Source: Nitrospira sp. (GTDB lineage: Bacteria > Nitrospirota > Nitrospiria > Nitrospirales > Nitrospiraceae). Taken from it: a DNA stretch of 64,000 nt. The position numbers and the translations under genes are program-made. The notes beneath the pieces were generated by a model. The model was not told the DNA's origin. It searched no databases and saw only the letters and a list, made by a program, of their open reading frames with translations. Shown here one piece after another: positions 16,213 to 26,164 of the stretch. Position 1 is the first letter of the stretch, and each line of letters begins with the position of its first letter. The DNA is taken from contig VOPR01000006.1 in NCBI GenBank assembly GCA_009594995.1, positions 62,001 through 126,000 of the forward strand, written 5' to 3'.

Positions 16213-16728
16213 TTAATTCAGCGAACTGATCAGGCGTCCCAGGGCTTTCTTGGCCAAGGCATAGTCCGGGTTGAGAACGAGGGCTTGTTTGTAACAGTCG
16301 ATCGCCTCGCTCCACTTGCCTTGGCGTTCATAGACGCGGCCCAGGTTCAGGTGCGGAAAGGCAGGACTTTCATACCGTGTGGCCTGCATGGCTTTTTGAA
16401 ACCATGGAATCGCCTCGTCCAGGTCGCCCTTCTCAATTAAATAGGCGCCGATGTCGTTGTAGGGGTTGCCGAAGTGAGGATCACAGGCGATGGCCTTGTG
16501 GCATTCCTCGATCGCTTCGTCCAGCTTACCCATGAAGCTGTAGGTCCAACCGAGAAACGTATAAGCTTCGGCCGTCTGATGTGTCGCGAGCGACAGCTTG
16601 TACAGACTGACGGCCTCCTCCAACTGCCCCTTCATCTGCTGCTCATAGGCTTGCTGAAAGAGCTGCCAGGCTTCACGTTTATCTTCTTCGCTGCCGTCGC
16701 CCTGTATGAGAAAATCTTGTACATCCAT
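16213..16728 (-). CDS. Tetratricopeptide repeat protein
   Basis: A 171-residue helical protein with about four TPR units, with the typical pattern AYTFLGWTYSFMGKLDEAIEE, GNPYNDIGAYLIEKGDLDEA and LGRVYERQGKWSEAIDCYKQ. TPR arrays bind partner proteins. It is encoded between thi4 and a pseudo-receiver gene, both on this strand, so the two small proteins could form an adaptor pair. The frame is open to 16818, but the Met at 16728 (MDVQDFL) begins the well-behaved helical part. The extension would be basic and unlike the rest. Confidence 0.8.
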   Translation of the reverse strand: MDVQDFLIQGDGSEEDKREAWQLFQQAYEQQMKGQLEEAVSLYKLSLATHQTAEAYTFLGWTYSFMGKLDEAIEECHKAIACDPHFGNPYNDIGAYLIEKGDLDEAIPWFQKAMQATRYESPAFPHLNLGRVYERQGKWSEAIDCYKQALVLNPDYALAKKALGRLISSLN

Positions 16729-16821
16729 GGTGGTCAGGCTGATGAAAAAGGCCCCCGGCTTCGTTCTTAATCGTGCGAACTCCTCAACGTACTGAGAAGT
16801 ACCCTTGCGGGTTCGCACTTT

Positions 16822-16858
16822 CTGCGGCCTCGCTGGTTGACCCTTTTGATCAGCCTGC
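16822..16858. repeat. Partial copy of the palindrome-ended repeat
   Basis: This 37-base stretch matches the right end of the element at 25855-25980 at about 30 of 37 positions, both ending in CAGCCTGC after a CTGCGGCCT start. It lies between thi4 and the TPR gene. It appears to be the remaining end of a decayed copy. Confidence 0.5.
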
Positions 16859-16885
16859 AGGCCGGAGGGCCTTGGTTGCTCCGCG

Positions 16886-17686
16886 TTATTGGTGCTTCAG
16901 CTTTTTTTGAATCAACTCTGCGCCGTACCGGCCTGAAAGTAACATGGAGCCGAAGGCCGGACCCATGCGTGGCGTGCCAAATACAGCCGCGACGGCCAGT
17001 CCGATGACAAAGCAATTGGGGGAGACTTCCCCGGTTCGGTCCATGACTTCTTCTTCCGAGCGCGAGACCCACATAGCACCGTTGCCGGGTACTTGTTGGT
17101 AGAGCCCACGCTTGTGTAGGAGGTTGACCACCACCGCGTCGTGGCCTGTCGCATCCACGACAATTTTACTCTCTAAAGCGATGGGGTCGACATGGATAAT
17201 GTCGTGGCCGGCCATTTCAGCCGTGGTGCTGTTCACAACCACGCCTTCAAGCACGCCTTCCCGGCGTAGAATCAGATCGACAACCCTGGTCAGGTTCATG
17301 ATCTTCGCCCCGGCGTCATAGGCCGCCGCAATCAGCGCGCCCGTCGCATGGGGAGGATCGACCATATACATGCCGGGGCATTCCTTGATCTGTTTGCAGG
17401 GCACGCCCACTTCTTTCAGGATCTTGTGTGCCGGGGCGCAGATGGTCGCCTTGTTCATGAGGTACCCGCCGGACCAAAAGCCTCCGCCCAGCGCAAGGCT
17501 CTGTTCGACGATCAAGGTCTTGATCCCCATGCGTCCCAGATCATGGGCGCAGATCAGGCCGGAGGGGCCGGCACCCACGATGATGACATCGCTCTCGATG
17601 AGCTGATCGAACTCTTTATAGTATTCCCGCGCGATCTGGCGAGTAATGTCGCGTTCGCGTAATGGTGCCGGTTTTGGCTTCCCCAT
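16886..17686 (-). CDS. thi4: Thi4-type thiazole synthase (sulfide-dependent ADP-thiazole synthase)
   Basis: A 266-residue protein of the Thi4 family, which makes the adenylated thiazole of thiamine from NAD and glycine. It has a Rossmann GAGPSG motif (38-43), GGGFWSGGYLMNK, and the late motif AAVFGTPRMGPAFGSMLLSG. Yeast Thi4 is a suicide enzyme that donates sulfur from an active-site Cys. In the matching GHD block here (181-193) the residues are Leu-His and not Cys, as in archaeal enzymes that use free sulfide catalytically. It therefore replaces the usual bacterial ThiG/ThiH/ThiS route. It follows thiC by 138 bases and is likely served by the same TPP riboswitch. Confidence 0.9.
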   Translation of the reverse strand: MGKPKPAPLRERDITRQIAREYYKEFDQLIESDVIIVGAGPSGLICAHDLGRMGIKTLIVEQSLALGGGFWSGGYLMNKATICAPAHKILKEVGVPCKQIKECPGMYMVDPPHATGALIAAAYDAGAKIMNLTRVVDLILRREGVLEGVVVNSTTAEMAGHDIIHVDPIALESKIVVDATGHDAVVVNLLHKRGLYQQVPGNGAMWVSRSEEEVMDRTGEVSPNCFVIGLAVAAVFGTPRMGPAFGSMLLSGRYGAELIQKKLKHQ

Positions 17687-17824
17687 GCGGTGTTCCCCTT
17701 CAACGGCTGTTGAGCCTGGCTTCCCGCTTGGTGCTCAGCTCCTCCGCATCCTCAACGGCCCCCTGAAGGGACGCTTCGGTTTGGATTAGCCTGCGGCCTC
17801 GCGGGCCAGCCATGTCGACGCGCC

Positions 17825-19963
<2,139 letters not shown>

Positions 19964-20105
19964 TCAATCTTCTGGAAGACCTACTAGGAGGGGTGACCTT
20001 TGGGCCTTGTCGGGAACATCCATGCCTTAGTGAGGACAAGACCCAAAAGGTATTGCCTCAGCCGCTCGCAGGCAAGGGCCGCCGGAGCTGAGGCCGGGAC
20101 AATGT

Positions 20106-20660
20106 TCAGTCAGCAATACCGGCGCAACTTGCGCCGAGCCACCGCCCCTTGATGTCAATGTGCACCTTGCCTGCGCCTGCCCGTTCCGTGTCCATACTTG
20201 CCACAATGGATTCAGGCGTTTTGGTCTCCATGGCCATGCGTGAGGTGGTTGCGTGGGGCGCGGGGCAAGACCGTTCGAGCACCAGCTTGCTGGAAGACTT
20301 GGAGACGACCGTGGTCGTACAGCCCGGTTCATCTTCATCATCTTCTTTGATGATGCGATTCTGGTCCAGATCTTCTTTGGTGATGCAGGATTTATGGACA
20401 TGAGTGTTCGCTTTGCCGGACCGGGCTTGCATCGATTGCTCGAGTCTGGCGCGCTGTTCCGGTGGCATCTTGGCGAGCGCATCCGGCGGAATCATCATGC
20501 CGGTCGGCACCCCCGTAAAAGTCATTTCCCAGGCGCCTGGTTTCGCGTTGAACGAATCGGCCTGCGCTTCCGGCGCCATCCCGGGCAGGATCGTACTCGC
20601 CATGAGTCCAAGTGCCAGTGCGAATGTGAAGCGGCCCAGCGTGGATGTCGTGCTGCTCAT
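20106..20660 (-). CDS. DUF3617-family exported protein
   Basis: A 184-residue protein with a signal peptide (residues about 1-35, hydrophobic FTFALALGLMASTILPG, probable cleavage after AQA) and the DUF3617 opening PGAWEMTFTG. Three mature Cys (two near residues 90-115, one or two later) are typical of this family of periplasmic proteins of unknown function, which often occur in Gram-negative bacteria. The start ATG 20660 is chosen because it gives the signal peptide and has GGGAGG about 10 bases upstream; the longer frame from 20738 adds a non-hydrophobic lead. It is a single-gene unit divergent from the DUF3365 gene. Confidence 0.82.
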   Translation of the reverse strand: MSSTTSTLGRFTFALALGLMASTILPGMAPEAQADSFNAKPGAWEMTFTGVPTGMMIPPDALAKMPPEQRARLEQSMQARSGKANTHVHKSCITKEDLDQNRIIKEDDEDEPGCTTTVVSKSSSKLVLERSCPAPHATTSRMAMETKTPESIVASMDTERAGAGKVHIDIKGRWLGASCAGIAD

Positions 20661-20836
20661 TCTCGGGTGTCCTCCCGTGTCAGAGTGAGGGGTGGCTGTT
20701 GTCAGTCGAATCATACGCAGTTCTGCAGGAGAAATCACGCGAAGCCTGCCGGTACCGCTCGCTTTATCCGGCTTACGGGCGTAAGCTTTTTACCAAGACA
20801 ATGATGGACTGCGCTCACAGAAATGGAGGCCGCATC

Positions 20837-21433
20837 ATGAACGGAAAAGGCTTTTGGCTCGGGCTCGTGCTGGGCGCAACGGTGATGGGGCTTCTAGGAC
20901 AATGGGGGCCCGCTGCGGCGGGGAAGGAGGCCAATTCGTCCGCCTGTATTCCGGCCGGCGCGGTGGCCGAGTATCTGCATAGTGTGATTCAGGCGGATCG
21001 TACGTTTTACACCTCGGATGTGGTCGAGCGGATGCAGATGCGCGGTATTGCCTTTGCTGCGGAAAACTGGCGGGAAACCTCGCGGCTGCCCCTTCCGGCT
21101 CAATACCTGCTGGAAACGGGACGGCTCGTCGCGGCGGGCCGGAGCGGGTTGCAATACCGGCTGATCAGCAACTGGGCGATTAATGCCAAGAACCGGCCGA
21201 TGACCGACTTTGAGCGGGCGGGGTTGACGGAAATTCTCGTGAATCCGGATAAACCCTACACAGCCGTCACGAGCGAGGGCGGCACGCCGGTGTTTCAGGC
21301 CATTTATGCCGATAAAGCCGTGTCGCAGTCCTGCGTGGGTTGCCATAACGCACACCCCAACAGCCCGAAGAAAGATTTCAAGACGCAGGACGTCATCGGC
21401 GGGATTTTACTGACCATTCCGCTGCCGCAGTAG
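20837..21433 (+). CDS. DUF3365 (Tll0287-like) periplasmic mono-haem protein
   Basis: A 198-residue protein with an N-terminal signal/anchor (WLGLVLGATVMGLLG) and a C-terminal haem c attachment site CVGCH (C166, C169, H170), followed by NAHPNSPKKDFK and DVIGG. These are the features of DUF3365/Tll0287-like domains, which occur alone or as sensor parts of kinases and are thought to sense redox or small ligands. The start ATG 20837 has ATGGAGG upstream; an open frame from 20645 is not protein-like. It stands alone and probably acts in the periplasm as an electron-transfer or sensing protein. Confidence 0.88.
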   Translation: MNGKGFWLGLVLGATVMGLLGQWGPAAAGKEANSSACIPAGAVAEYLHSVIQADRTFYTSDVVERMQMRGIAFAAENWRETSRLPLPAQYLLETGRLVAAGRSGLQYRLISNWAINAKNRPMTDFERAGLTEILVNPDKPYTAVTSEGGTPVFQAIYADKAVSQSCVGCHNAHPNSPKKDFKTQDVIGGILLTIPLPQ

Positions 21434-21462
21434 TTCATGGCTATTGGAGTCCCATGGTTGGC

Positions 21463-21678
21463 TTAGGCGGGCAGGCCAATCAGACCTTTCATGCCTGCAC
21501 CGCTGATACTGAGTAAGCCGCTCTGAATGTCGACGTATGACTTGCCTGATGGTCATCCTGTCAAATCAACATTAGCCACCAAACTCTGAAGGAGTTTAAC
21601 TTTATTAATAGCCTCCAAGCTGCCTGCGGTCAACATTAATGGTCTTGGGGGAGGCGGTTCGAATTGCTCGATGGCCAA
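21463..21678 (-). pseudogene. Broken gene fragment with an in-frame TGA
   Basis: Read on the minus strand, 72 codons give a protein-like sequence interrupted by one TGA (21553-21555): LAIEQFEPPPPRPLMLTAG..., SLEAINKVKLLQSLVANVDL-TG-stop, then PSGKSYVDIQSGLLSISGAG and MKGLIGLPA before TAA. The parts before and after the TGA continue naturally, with a helix and then a Gly/Ser-rich beta-like stretch. Another TGA lies right before the first codon. I do not recognise the parent protein. It is most simply the decayed end of a gene at the left edge of the low-GC insertion. Selenocysteine at the TGA is unlikely because no clear hairpin follows. This fragment fills most of the 312-base gap 21434-21745. 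Confidence 0.45.
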
Positions 21679-21745
21679 TCAAAATGTGTGGTGAGAGACA
21701 AATATGGTGCGTCATGGTTTGCCAATTAGCCTTGATTGACATGGT

Positions 21746-22327
21746 TCATACACTCCTCGAGGTTAGCGCCTTGAACAGGTTGCTTATGGCCTCGATTCCT
21801 CTCTTGTGATCTTCGATTCCGTAGAATTCAAATTCCGCATCTGTGAGCTCGAACAGATGCTGTCGGCATCGCATTTCCCAAAGCCAGTCTAGCTCCTTCT
21901 TCAACTCTAGGGAGATTACATTTTCGGAGAATAACCGATCAGTGCGCGAAACGAACCGCTGGCGCATTCCCATCTTCCCTGCATAGTGGTCAACGAGAAT
22001 CGCCTCCGCGATGGATCCCAATGCAGCTAGGCAGGCCTTAACAACCATATCCCGCGCTAGGCCAGCTAAGTCAGTTCTGCGAAGAAGCCATAAATTAGCA
22101 TCGTGCAGCATTAGGGTGTATGCGACATTATTTTTCACCGTTTCTTGACGAATGAAGCTTAAACGCTGGCGCCACCTACTGGCCGGATGTAAGAAGCCTC
22201 GCGGGAATCTGACCTTGGCGCTGGCATGGTCTCTACGTCCCAGTCGGCTCTGAATTTCCTGAAGAGCCTCCCCTGCCTGAATCGCGAATGTCTCGATTTC
22301 TGTGTCGAAAGAAATCTGTTTAGCCAT
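21746..22327 (-). CDS. Helical partner protein in the low-GC insertion (unknown)
   Basis: A 193-residue, mostly helical protein of unknown family. An N-terminal long helix (residues 8-30) is followed by basic stretches, a central helix bundle (LARDMVVKACLAALGSIAEA) and the motif ELDWLWEMRCRQHLFELTDA (145-164). The R-x-R-x-H pattern there (R153, R155, H157) recalls HEPN RNase-like domains, but the spacing is shorter than the usual R-x4-6-H, so this is only a hint. It lies 121 bases downstream of the GHKL-ATPase gene on the same strand with similarly low GC, which suggests a pair. The start ATG 22327 has a weak ribosome site (AGGAAATG). Confidence 0.7.
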   Translation of the reverse strand: MAKQISFDTEIETFAIQAGEALQEIQSRLGRRDHASAKVRFPRGFLHPASRWRQRLSFIRQETVKNNVAYTLMLHDANLWLLRRTDLAGLARDMVVKACLAALGSIAEAILVDHYAGKMGMRQRFVSRTDRLFSENVISLELKKELDWLWEMRCRQHLFELTDAEFEFYGIEDHKRGIEAISNLFKALTSRSV

Positions 22328-22448
22328 TTCCTATCTTCATGCAGAGGTGGTACAGGCTTTAGTGTACCGTCTATGGAATGTACAGGGCAGTGGGAGAAGT
22401 AGTTTGCACTTGCCGTGGTGTCAGGTCGAATTGTTACCTTGGACCGAT

Positions 22449-24449
22449 CTAGCGCGGCAATCCTAATTTGGTGAAAAATGCCAGGTTTCGTTTCTGTGCA
22501 TCCACAACCAGTTTATTGTATGACACCACTTCAAGATAAGCACCGTAGTTCTCATTATAGCCAAAAAAACCAAGTCCATCTGGTGTTGCTCTGAGGGTGT
22601 AAGTGCGTGCCCATTCCTTTAATCTCGGAGTCAAGTCGCAGATTATGTAGCAGTAAAAAGGCATATTGCTTTGTATGGGGAGTGGGCGCCCGGTGATGGA
22701 TTTAGCCTTGCCGTCCTTTATTTCCTCTATGTACTTATAGACTTGGGAGAAGGGATTTTCTTTTTCTGAATAATCGGCGCGCAGTGGCTTCTTAAATTCT
22801 ATTATTGTTATAGAAGTAAAAGGCAGTTCTGGTGTCTCTGTGAATGCTACGGCTTTGTCAAAGATGAGAATGTCTGGTTCTTTCTTGCTTTTATTTTCTA
22901 AGAGGGTTGATTTCTTAATCTGTTGGTCGGAACTCAGGCAGACATGAAATGCCAACCTCTCATCTAGCAGCCATAAGTTATGGTCTTCAAAAGGAAGGTC
23001 GTTCGATGTTTTGCCTCGTGGGAATATAATATCGTGGATGCGTTCCTCAGGCCTGTACCTGCCGTCATGTTGAATGGACAATTGTTTCTGCAGGAATTCA
23101 ATAATAGCCTTTCGATGAATGACGTAACGAGCAAGATCTGAGCGATTAATCTCTGTCGTTTTCTGGAGAAAGTCATCCAAGCGACTCCTAATCGATTCAA
23201 ACTCTGCGTCTAGACCAGTGGGCTCAAGTAGCCTGCGGCCTTCCTCCCGTAATTCAACTTGAATCTTATGATAGGCATTGTAAAGGTGTCTGTCGATTTC
23301 ATCATCGGTTGCTTCTGGGTCGATCAGGTCAATAGTTTCCCCCATCCGATTCAGAATGGGTCTGTACATTGCGCCTTCGCCTTGGACGAATCGCTGAACT
23401 TTCTCTCTCTTCTTCCCGGCAATCGGTGCGGTATATGGGGACAGATATTCTTCGCAATGTGAACGAATACTTTGTCGAATGTCGGCCAAAGTTATTTCTG
23501 AAGCGTAGAGATTTGATCCGTCTTCGGAGAGATTAAAGCCCGTTCGATCTGCATTGACAGCTTCATCGAGTAAGCGCGAATTTACATAAACAGCATAGAC
23601 AAACTCTTTGCCCTCCTCGTCAGTCAGGCGTCGAGCAATATTGGGGATTCCGGTCACTTTATCTCTGGTAACGGCACGATTGTGAGCACAGAGGTATAGT
23701 CGGTGTTCGCTAACATGATTTGAATACAGTCTCACGTGGACTACGTCAAACTGGCTTCCTTGGATTGGTACTCGCTTAAGGTCTGACTGAACTCCCATTA
23801 CGCGATCGTAGAAGTCGTTTAGGCTCAAGGTATCGCCAGTTGCCTGATCGGTGAGAAAAATCGTGGGGCAACTTGGCCCAAGAAAATAATCAAGAAACTC
23901 CTCGACAATGTGAGCAGCAATAGTCTCTAGTTTTTTAGGACATTGCCGACGATACTTATCTTTATATCCAATTAAGGAGAGGGATGTGCCACACATCGCA
24001 CCGACTACATCTGTAACCGAGTGGCTCTCTATGCCTGACCCCTTCTGACAAAAGGCAAACTCCCTTCGTCGTAATTTCTTGTCCTGTTTGAACACACTAC
24101 TAACAGTCACTGAGTCGAATGCCGCGAGCCACATAAATCGACCGACGCCCTTGCCGCCACGACTTGCTTTGAATGTGGTATCTGAAGTAGTGAAAGCGTT
24201 GTAATTTGATTCGTCAAATCCGACCCCATCATCTAAAACTACGAACTCAACTATGTCTGCAGTGTGCAAATCGCTTTGGGCGATGAGTGTGCTCTGGTCC
24301 CGAATGATAGTTATGCGTATTTCGCGACGAGGCTCGTTGGCATCCTCGATAGCCTGGATCGAATTGATGATTGCCTCGAAGAGCGGAAGGAGTGGTTTGC
24401 TGGTAGGTAATTGAACGTTCCTTACTCTGCCCGCAACGTCGGTATTCAT
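22449..24449 (-). CDS. GHKL ATPase with C-terminal PD-(D/E)XK-like nuclease domain
   Basis: A 666-residue protein. The N-terminus is an HSP90/MutL/MORC-type ATPase: N-box LFEAIINSIQAIED (E25, N29), DDGVGF (73-78) and the glycine-rich lid GGKGVGRF (98-105), with the FTTSDTTFK loop between. A long middle region to about 500 is mixed and helical. The C-terminus has a nuclease-like pattern: D526 in PDILIF, E551-x-K553 in IIEFKKP and Q569 in SQVYKYIEEI. GHKL-nuclease proteins are known from restriction-like and anti-phage loci, so ATP-driven DNA clamping and cleavage is a reasonable inference. GC in sampled 60-base rows is 42-48% against about 60% in nadA. The start at 24449 lacks a strong ribosome site but fits the domain. 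Confidence 0.85.
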   Translation of the reverse strand: MNTDVAGRVRNVQLPTSKPLLPLFEAIINSIQAIEDANEPRREIRITIIRDQSTLIAQSDLHTADIVEFVVLDDGVGFDESNYNAFTTSDTTFKASRGGKGVGRFMWLAAFDSVTVSSVFKQDKKLRRREFAFCQKGSGIESHSVTDVVGAMCGTSLSLIGYKDKYRRQCPKKLETIAAHIVEEFLDYFLGPSCPTIFLTDQATGDTLSLNDFYDRVMGVQSDLKRVPIQGSQFDVVHVRLYSNHVSEHRLYLCAHNRAVTRDKVTGIPNIARRLTDEEGKEFVYAVYVNSRLLDEAVNADRTGFNLSEDGSNLYASEITLADIRQSIRSHCEEYLSPYTAPIAGKKREKVQRFVQGEGAMYRPILNRMGETIDLIDPEATDDEIDRHLYNAYHKIQVELREEGRRLLEPTGLDAEFESIRSRLDDFLQKTTEINRSDLARYVIHRKAIIEFLQKQLSIQHDGRYRPEERIHDIIFPRGKTSNDLPFEDHNLWLLDERLAFHVCLSSDQQIKKSTLLENKSKKEPDILIFDKAVAFTETPELPFTSITIIEFKKPLRADYSEKENPFSQVYKYIEEIKDGKAKSITGRPLPIQSNMPFYCYIICDLTPRLKEWARTYTLRATPDGLGFFGYNENYGAYLEVVSYNKLVVDAQKRNLAFFTKLGLPR

Positions 24450-24751
24450 GAGAATTTGTCTCTGGTTAAAGCTTCAAACGCATTCTACGTTTTTGGGGTG
24501 AGGTCGGTCCATAGTATCCGCATGTGGTAACGGGACATTTAGAACGGGTAACTGGCACTCCAAATGCTTTGAGGTAAATTTGTGCCCAGCCATTGATACC
24601 GAATCTCTGCCCCCTTCGACCCATTCCAACCATCTTCATAGGCCATCTGCTCCGACTCATTTCATTGCGTAGCTGCGAGAGGGTGTCGTAGAATTATCCA
24701 CGACATGTGTGCCTGTGACACAGCGGGTCTCACTCAACCGAAAGGCTGCAG
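24450..24751. other. Gap to the right of the GHKL gene
   Basis: This 302-base stretch has low to intermediate GC. A 64-codon minus-strand frame (24466-24660) ends 16 bases before the GHKL start and contains a C-P-V-T-T-C-G-Y motif, but it lacks a ribosome site and resembles no family I know. It could be a decayed gene or chance. No direct repeat matching the left edge of the insertion is visible. Confidence 0.3.
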
Positions 24752-25855
24752 GTGAAAACGGTCGCCACGCTTCCCCGTCCCATTACCGACTATCAATCTC
24801 TGTCTGCCGAAGAACTCTTCGAACGGACCCGCGCGGCCAAACGGACGCTCGGCGACCGGGTGATGATTCTCGGCCATAACTACCAGCGCGACGAAGTCAT
24901 TCAGCATGCGGATTTCCGGGGCGACTCCCTGATCCTGGCGCAAGTCGCCGAGCAGCGATCAGATCGACCCTATGTGGTCTTCTGCGGCGTGCATTTCATG
25001 GCGGAAACCGCCGATGTACTGAGCCGCTCCAATCAAACGGTCATTCTCCCCGATATGGCGGCGGGCTGTTCCATGGCCGACATGGCGGCGATCGAGCAGG
25101 TCGAACAATGCTGGGATGCGTTGGGACGGGTTGTGCCGGTCGAGGAGACGGTCATGCCGGCGGTGTATGTGAACTCAGCCGCAGTCTTGAAGGCTTTTTG
25201 CGGTGAGCATGGCGGGCTGACCTGCACCTCGTCCAATGCGCGGAAGGTCATCGAGTGGAGCTGGGCGAGGCGCGAGAAGATCCTGTTCTTCCCCGATGAA
25301 CACCTGGGGCGCAACACAGCCAACAAGATGGGCATTCCCCGCGAGCAGATGATCGTCTGGGATCCGTACATGCCGCGCGGCGGTAATTCTGTGGAGGCCA
25401 TTCAACGAGCCAAGTTGATTCTCTGGAAGGGCCATTGCAGCGTCCACCAGATGTTCCAGCCGTCGCATGTGGATTATTTCCGCAAGCAGTATCCCGACGC
25501 AAAAGTGATCGTCCATCCCGAATGCCATGAAGACGTGGTGAACAAGGCTGATTTGGTCGGTTCGACGGAATACATCATCCGAACGATCACGGCAGCGTCG
25601 GCGGGCACTACCTGGGCAGTGGGGACGGAATTGAACCTGGTGAACCGTCTGAAGCACGAGCAGACCGACAAGAAGGTGTTTTTTCTCTCATCCACGGTCT
25701 GCCAATGCGCGACCATGTACCGGATCGATGCCCCGCATCTCTGTTGGGCGCTGGAAAACCTCGTCGATGGTCATGTGGTCAACCACATCATCGTGCCGGA
25801 TGATGAGAAGCAGTGGGCGAAGGTGGCGTTGGACCGCATGATGGCGCTCAGTTAG
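24752..25855 (+). CDS. nadA: Quinolinate synthase
   Basis: NadA, 367 residues, condenses iminoaspartate with dihydroxyacetone phosphate to quinolinate in NAD synthesis, using a 4Fe-4S cluster. Family motifs are seen: MILGHNYQRDEV near residue 38, VVFCGVHFMAETA, VYVNSAAVLKA, CTSSNA, HPEC and a late C-x-C (STVCQCATM) that includes a cluster Cys. The start is GTG 24752, giving MKTVATLP; an AAAGG lies about 8 bases upstream. No nadB or nadC is adjacent in this window; nadD lies far away at 46938. It is a single gene, and its stop overlaps the first base of a palindrome-ended repeat. Confidence 0.97.
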   Translation: MKTVATLPRPITDYQSLSAEELFERTRAAKRTLGDRVMILGHNYQRDEVIQHADFRGDSLILAQVAEQRSDRPYVVFCGVHFMAETADVLSRSNQTVILPDMAAGCSMADMAAIEQVEQCWDALGRVVPVEETVMPAVYVNSAAVLKAFCGEHGGLTCTSSNARKVIEWSWARREKILFFPDEHLGRNTANKMGIPREQMIVWDPYMPRGGNSVEAIQRAKLILWKGHCSVHQMFQPSHVDYFRKQYPDAKVIVHPECHEDVVNKADLVGSTEYIIRTITAASAGTTWAVGTELNLVNRLKHEQTDKKVFFLSSTVCQCATMYRIDAPHLCWALENLVDGHVVNHIIVPDDEKQWAKVALDRMMALS

Positions 25856-25980
25856 CAGGCTGTTGAGAAAGTCCGCCAGCGGCGTTCTCGCGTCGCTCAG
25901 AGGCTCACCGTACGGCACCGAGTACGATTCGCCTCTTCGCTCGCTGCGGCCTTGCTGGACGGTCTTTCTGAACAGCCTGC
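25855..25980. repeat. 126-base palindrome-ended repeat element (REP/MITE-like)
   Basis: The element begins GCAGGCTGTTGAGAAAGTCC and its other end, read on the opposite strand, begins GCAGGCTGTTCAGAAAGACC, so about 25 terminal bases form an imperfect inverted repeat. The interior has GCCAGCGGCGTTCTCGC (25875-25891), which recurs exactly at 62013-62029, and a right end that matches 16822-16858. It contains no gene. It fills much of the 309-base gap between nadA and ileS; the rest of that gap shows only a candidate TATAGT -10 near 26107 without a good -35. Confidence 0.7.
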
Positions 25981-26164
25981 GTGGTATCCAGATCCGACCC
26001 TCCCATTGCGCTCTCATCCTTTCCTGAAGGTGGTGTGAGGGTTGTCAACGCACTGCTAGGCGGCTCATGTTCTAACAAACCACTGGTTCCTCTCGCCTCG
26101 ATTCGGTATAGTCCTCTCTTTACGCGCACTTCATGACTCTTTTGTTCCTCAGATAGATCATCCT

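Noticed and set aside
21553..21555. Selenocysteine at the TGA in the left-edge fragment
   Set aside because: No convincing hairpin follows the TGA at bacterial SECIS distance, and a second stop lies just before the fragment, so decay is the simpler reading.
24466..24660. 64-codon minus-strand frame upstream of the GHKL gene
   Set aside because: No ribosome site and no recognised similarity. Left as part of the gap description and not called as a gene.
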